Source: an uncultured Mailhella sp. (lineage in GTDB: Bacteria > Desulfobacterota > Desulfovibrionia > Desulfovibrionales > Desulfovibrionaceae). Taken from it: a stretch of DNA of 16,725 bases. The DNA lies in the NCBI GenBank assembly GCA_944324625.1, contig CALUWZ010000017.1:1-16725 (forward strand). The letters run 5' to 3'. Position numbers and translations under genes: made by a program. Of this stretch, positions 13,883 through 16,725 are shown piece after piece. The notes below the pieces were generated by a model. The model was not told the origin of the DNA. It searched no databases and worked only from the letters and a program-made list of their open reading frames with translations. Position 1 is the first letter of the stretch, and each line of letters opens with the position of its first letter.

Positions 13883-16171
13883 ATGCCTGATTTGTCCCTA
13901 TTGAACGAAGCCCAGTATAAGGCCGTGACGGCAGGCAGTCATCCGCTCCTTGTCATTGCGGGCGCAGGCAGCGGAAAAACGCGCACCATTGTTTACAGGC
14001 TTGCCCATTTGGCGGAAAACGGGGTCAATCCCCATTCCATTCTGCTTTTGACCTTTACCAAAAAAGCCGCGCAGGAAATGCTCCATAGGGCGGCGGGGCT
14101 TTTGGGTTCGGACCTGATGGGCGTGCAGGGCGGTACGTTTCACGCTTTTTCCTATACGCTGCTGCGGCAGTTTCCGCCGTCTTGGGCAAAATCTTCCTTA
14201 AGTATTCTGGACAGTTCCGACTGCACCAATATTATAAGCCATTGCCGCGAGGAAAAGAAAATCGGCAAGGGCGACAGGTCTTTCCCAAAAAATGCAACCA
14301 TTCACGGCCTGATCAGCAAGGCGCGCAACAAGGAAATGCCTCTTGAGGAAATTCTGCGGCGCGAAAGCCAGCACCTTCTGCCCCACGTGGACGCTCTCTG
14401 CGAACTGGAAACCCTGTATCACGCCTACCGCCGCGAACACAACGTGCTGGATTATGACGATCTGCTGTTTGAACTGGAAGTCAGCCTCAAGGAAAACCCC
14501 GTGCTTTTGAGCCGCATGCACGACCGTTTCCGCCACATCATGGTGGACGAATACCAAGACACCAACATGGTGCAGGCACGGCTTGTGCGTCTTTTGACGG
14601 GTGAGGAAACGGCGGTTATGGCTGTGGGTGACGATGCCCAGTCCATTTATGCTTTCCGCGGTGCCAACGTGCAGAATATTCTGGATTTTCCCAAGCTGTT
14701 TCCGAACTGCGAAATTGTGCGCCTTGAAGAAAATTACCGTTCCGTTCAGCCGATTTTGGATATTGCCAACACTATTTTGGAAAATGCGCCCGTGGGCTTC
14801 CAAAAACATCTGTATTCAAAAAGGGAATACGACAAAAATGCCGTTTCCGTTCAGGTGGTGCGGCCCATAAGCGACATTACGCAGGCACGCATTGCGGGCC
14901 GTTTCATCAGCGAGCTGCTGCATACGGAAAAAGGCAGTGACATTGCCGTGCTTTTTCGGGCAGGCTATCAGTCCTATCATTTGGAAGTGGAGCTCAACAA
15001 ACTGGGCATAGGCTTCAAAAAATACGGCGGGGTCAAGTATACCGAGGCGTCCCACATTAAAGACGTTCTGTCTTATCTGCGTCTTTTGCTTAACCCCACG
15101 GATTTGCCCGCGTTTGAGCGCATGGCGTCCCTCTGCAGGGGCATAGGCCCGAAAACCGCGCACAAGCTGTTTTCTCTTGCCATGCAGGGTGACAGGGAAG
15201 GCCTGCAGAAAGCCTGCAAAAAATATCCCGATTTTTGGGCAGATCTGCAGCTGCTTATGGAAATTCAGAAGAACGCTCTCACGCCCGAAAAGGCTCTCCG
15301 TCTTGTCATTGACCAATATCAGCCGCGCATGGAACTGCTTTATCCCGACGACTGGCCGAGGCGTCAGCAGGGGCTTGAGGAACTTATCGGCATAGCCTCA
15401 AGCTATAACGACATTGCCGTGTTTATGGCCGATCTGTCCCTTGAAAATCCCGATGAAAATTCTAATGGCGACGAAGACGACGATATGCAGAAAGTCATTC
15501 TGTCCACCGTGCATTCCGCCAAGGGGCTTGAGTGGAAGCACGTTTTCATTCTGGATTTGGTGGAAGACAGGTTTCCTTCGCGCCATGCCCTGACCCGTGC
15601 GGAAGATTACGAGGAAGAACGCCGTCTTTTGTATGTGGCATGCACAAGGGCAAAGGACAGCCTGCGTCTTTTTGTTCCGCAGAATATTCTGCAGAGGGGA
15701 CAGGGCTTTGAGGAAAGAGCGGCGCCGAGTCCCTTTATTAAAGAAATACACCCGTATCTGTATGAAGAAGTTTTGGAACAGTACGGCGGCGTGCTGGTTA
15801 AGCAGGGGCTTGCCAAAAGCCCCCTGCAGAGCATGGGCGGTCAGAAACGTTCTGTTTTGGACAGTTTCCGCGAGGCTATGGCAGGTTCGCAGGGAACGGG
15901 CTTCGGCCCAGAAACTTTCGGTACGGAAGCTTTCGGCACGGGAAGTTTCGGGGAAAACGGCTCTGCCGAAAAAAAAGCGCCGCTTGTTTTCGATACTGTG
16001 ACGGAAAAAGCCGCAGGTCCCAAAGCTCCCGCGAAACTCGGCTTCTGCAGGCATAAAATTTTCGGAAGGGGAAAAATTATCGAAGAAATCGATGCCGAAA
16101 AAGTTCGGGTCAATTTCCCCGGCATAGGGCCCAAGGCGATTTTAAAAGCATATCTGGTTATGGAAGATTAA
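13883..16171 (+). CDS. UvrD/PcrA/Rep-family superfamily 1A DNA helicase
   Basis: A 762-residue ATP-driven 3'-5' helicase of repair or replication restart. Motifs in order: Q motif Gln (LNEAQYKAV, 8-16), Walker A AGAGSGKT (26-33), Ia LLTFTKKAAQEM (55-66), II VDEYQDTN (221-228), III GDDAQSIYAFRG (249-260), IV ENYRS (283-287), V/VI block STVHSAKGLEW and RRLLYVACTRAKD (residues ~540-590). The C-terminus (FCRHKIFGRGKIIEEIDAEKVRVNFPGIGPKAI) resembles the Tudor-like tail of UvrD/PcrA, which contacts RNA polymerase, so UvrD/PcrA is favoured over Rep. Between core and tail is a linker with an FG repeat. AAAGGA precedes the ATG and the gene overlaps none but abuts engB by 2 bp. Which paralog this is cannot be fixed from the sequence. 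Confidence 0.93.
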   Translation: MPDLSLLNEAQYKAVTAGSHPLLVIAGAGSGKTRTIVYRLAHLAENGVNPHSILLLTFTKKAAQEMLHRAAGLLGSDLMGVQGGTFHAFSYTLLRQFPPSWAKSSLSILDSSDCTNIISHCREEKKIGKGDRSFPKNATIHGLISKARNKEMPLEEILRRESQHLLPHVDALCELETLYHAYRREHNVLDYDDLLFELEVSLKENPVLLSRMHDRFRHIMVDEYQDTNMVQARLVRLLTGEETAVMAVGDDAQSIYAFRGANVQNILDFPKLFPNCEIVRLEENYRSVQPILDIANTILENAPVGFQKHLYSKREYDKNAVSVQVVRPISDITQARIAGRFISELLHTEKGSDIAVLFRAGYQSYHLEVELNKLGIGFKKYGGVKYTEASHIKDVLSYLRLLLNPTDLPAFERMASLCRGIGPKTAHKLFSLAMQGDREGLQKACKKYPDFWADLQLLMEIQKNALTPEKALRLVIDQYQPRMELLYPDDWPRRQQGLEELIGIASSYNDIAVFMADLSLENPDENSNGDEDDDMQKVILSTVHSAKGLEWKHVFILDLVEDRFPSRHALTRAEDYEEERRLLYVACTRAKDSLRLFVPQNILQRGQGFEERAAPSPFIKEIHPYLYEEVLEQYGGVLVKQGLAKSPLQSMGGQKRSVLDSFREAMAGSQGTGFGPETFGTEAFGTGSFGENGSAEKKAPLVFDTVTEKAAGPKAPAKLGFCRHKIFGRGKIIEEIDAEKVRVNFPGIGPKAILKAYLVMED
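15902..15951 (+). repeat. 15-bp tandem repeat encoding four xxxFG units
   Basis: TTCGG recurs at exactly 15-bp steps (15902, 15917, 15932, 15947), coding for FG followed by three variable residues: GFG-PETFG-TEAFG-TGSFG. It lies in the flexible linker before the Tudor-like tail of the helicase. Confidence 0.75.
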
Positions 16172-16209
16172 TGCGTTTTAAGCAAATAAACGGCAGAAAG
16201 GACAGAAAC

Positions 16210-16725
16210 ATGGCAAAACGCAAAGGCGAAGACGGTATTTTGGATTTGATTGCCGCATATTTTCCCAACAGGCACAAAAATATGCCCGTGGGACGGGGGG
16301 ATGACTGCGCGCTGATTGCCGTGCCGCCTGCGCCGGGCGTGGGACAAAGTCCGCTTTTTGCCGTGACTTCGGATATTTTTGCCGAAAACGCCCATTTCCG
16401 CACGGCGTATTTTACGGCGGAGGACATAGGACACAAGGCGCTTGCCGTGAATATCAGCGACCTTGCGTCAAACGGCGCCGTGCCCTGTGCGTTTTCGTTT
16501 AATCTGACGCTGACGGAGCGGCAGGATTTTGCATGGCTCGAAGCCTGTTTCAAGAGCATGGCGGAGCTTGCGGGCCGATACGGCATGGTGCTCTGCGGCG
16601 GCGATTTGACAAAAGTGCCCCTTGCAAAAACAAGGGACGGCGCGGACAATCTGGATATGCTTACCGTGGGCGGCCTGAATCTGGGCATAACGGCCTGGGG
16701 AACATACGAGCACGGCGGCGTTCCG
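16210..16725 (+). CDS. thiL: Thiamine-monophosphate kinase, partial (3' end beyond window)
   Basis: Phosphorylates thiamine monophosphate to the active diphosphate. 172 codons are open to the window edge. ThiL motifs: GRGDDCALI (29-37), SDIFAENAHF where the family has a TDMLVEGVHF-like metal/nucleotide loop, DIGHKALAVNISDLASNGA, and CGGDLTKVP (GGDTT-like). The start chosen is the ATG at 16210, with AAAGGA eight bases before it. An alternative in-frame ATG at 16171 overlaps the helicase stop (TAATG) and would add 13 residues, with GGAAG upstream; translational coupling makes it possible. The GGDT-like motif has Leu in place of the first Thr, so a PurM/ThiL-like kinase of other specificity is a smaller possibility. 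Roughly half of the usual ~320-residue protein is present. Confidence 0.82.
   Translation, partial: MAKRKGEDGILDLIAAYFPNRHKNMPVGRGDDCALIAVPPAPGVGQSPLFAVTSDIFAENAHFRTAYFTAEDIGHKALAVNISDLASNGAVPCAFSFNLTLTERQDFAWLEACFKSMAELAGRYGMVLCGGDLTKVPLAKTRDGADNLDMLTVGGLNLGITAWGTYEHGGVP

Overview
Most of the window (about 1620 to the end) looks like chromosomal housekeeping DNA of moderate GC. Gene content and style (DnaJ/RpoZ, PanC/MetK, AroQ/EF-P/FtsK, EngB/UvrD/ThiL, and a YkgJ-type cysteine-cluster operon) suggest a Desulfovibrionaceae-like deltaproteobacterium (Desulfobacterota), perhaps gut-associated. That placement is inference from protein style and layout, not from a marker search. The first ~1.6 kb is very different: strongly AT-rich, A/T-ending codons, and a spirochaete- or Campylobacter-like flavour.

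Layout. (1) 1-~1620, minus strand: a PotD-like polyamine-binding lipoprotein, cut by the window edge, preceded by an AT-rich coding segment. That segment is joined in frame to the N-terminal half of a TPR protein at about 1611-1622. (2) 2153-3310, minus: an operon of a YkgJ-type Cys-cluster protein, a conserved hypothetical and the truncated TPR protein. (3) 3389-4084, minus: a probable papain-like cysteine peptidase with its own near-consensus promoter, divergent from panC. (4) 4249-6304, plus: panC-metK, closed by a strong terminator. (5) 6362-7390: about 1 kb without a credible gene, holding a nested set of inverted repeats and hairpins between the convergent metK and dnaJ. (6) 7446-8913, minus: rpoZ then dnaJ. 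(7) 9045-12735, minus: aroQ, efp, ftsK. FtsK has no usual start codon beside its excellent Shine-Dalgarno; an ACG sits in exactly the right place. (8) 12894-16725, plus: engB with a long charged C-terminal tail, a UvrD/PcrA-type helicase, and thiL cut by the window end.

How the genes work together. PanC (pantothenate), MetK (S-adenosylmethionine), AroQ (shikimate pathway) and ThiL (thiamine diphosphate) are cofactor and amino-acid biosynthesis. RpoZ, EF-P, EngB and DnaJ serve transcription, translation, ribosome assembly and folding. FtsK and the UvrD-type helicase handle chromosome segregation and repair. I see no CRISPR array, transposase, tRNA or rRNA. No clear new defence or mobile system is visible. 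The best leads are the composition break with a chimeric ORF, the metK/dnaJ inverted-repeat nest, the ACG start of ftsK, and the uncharacterised peptidase.
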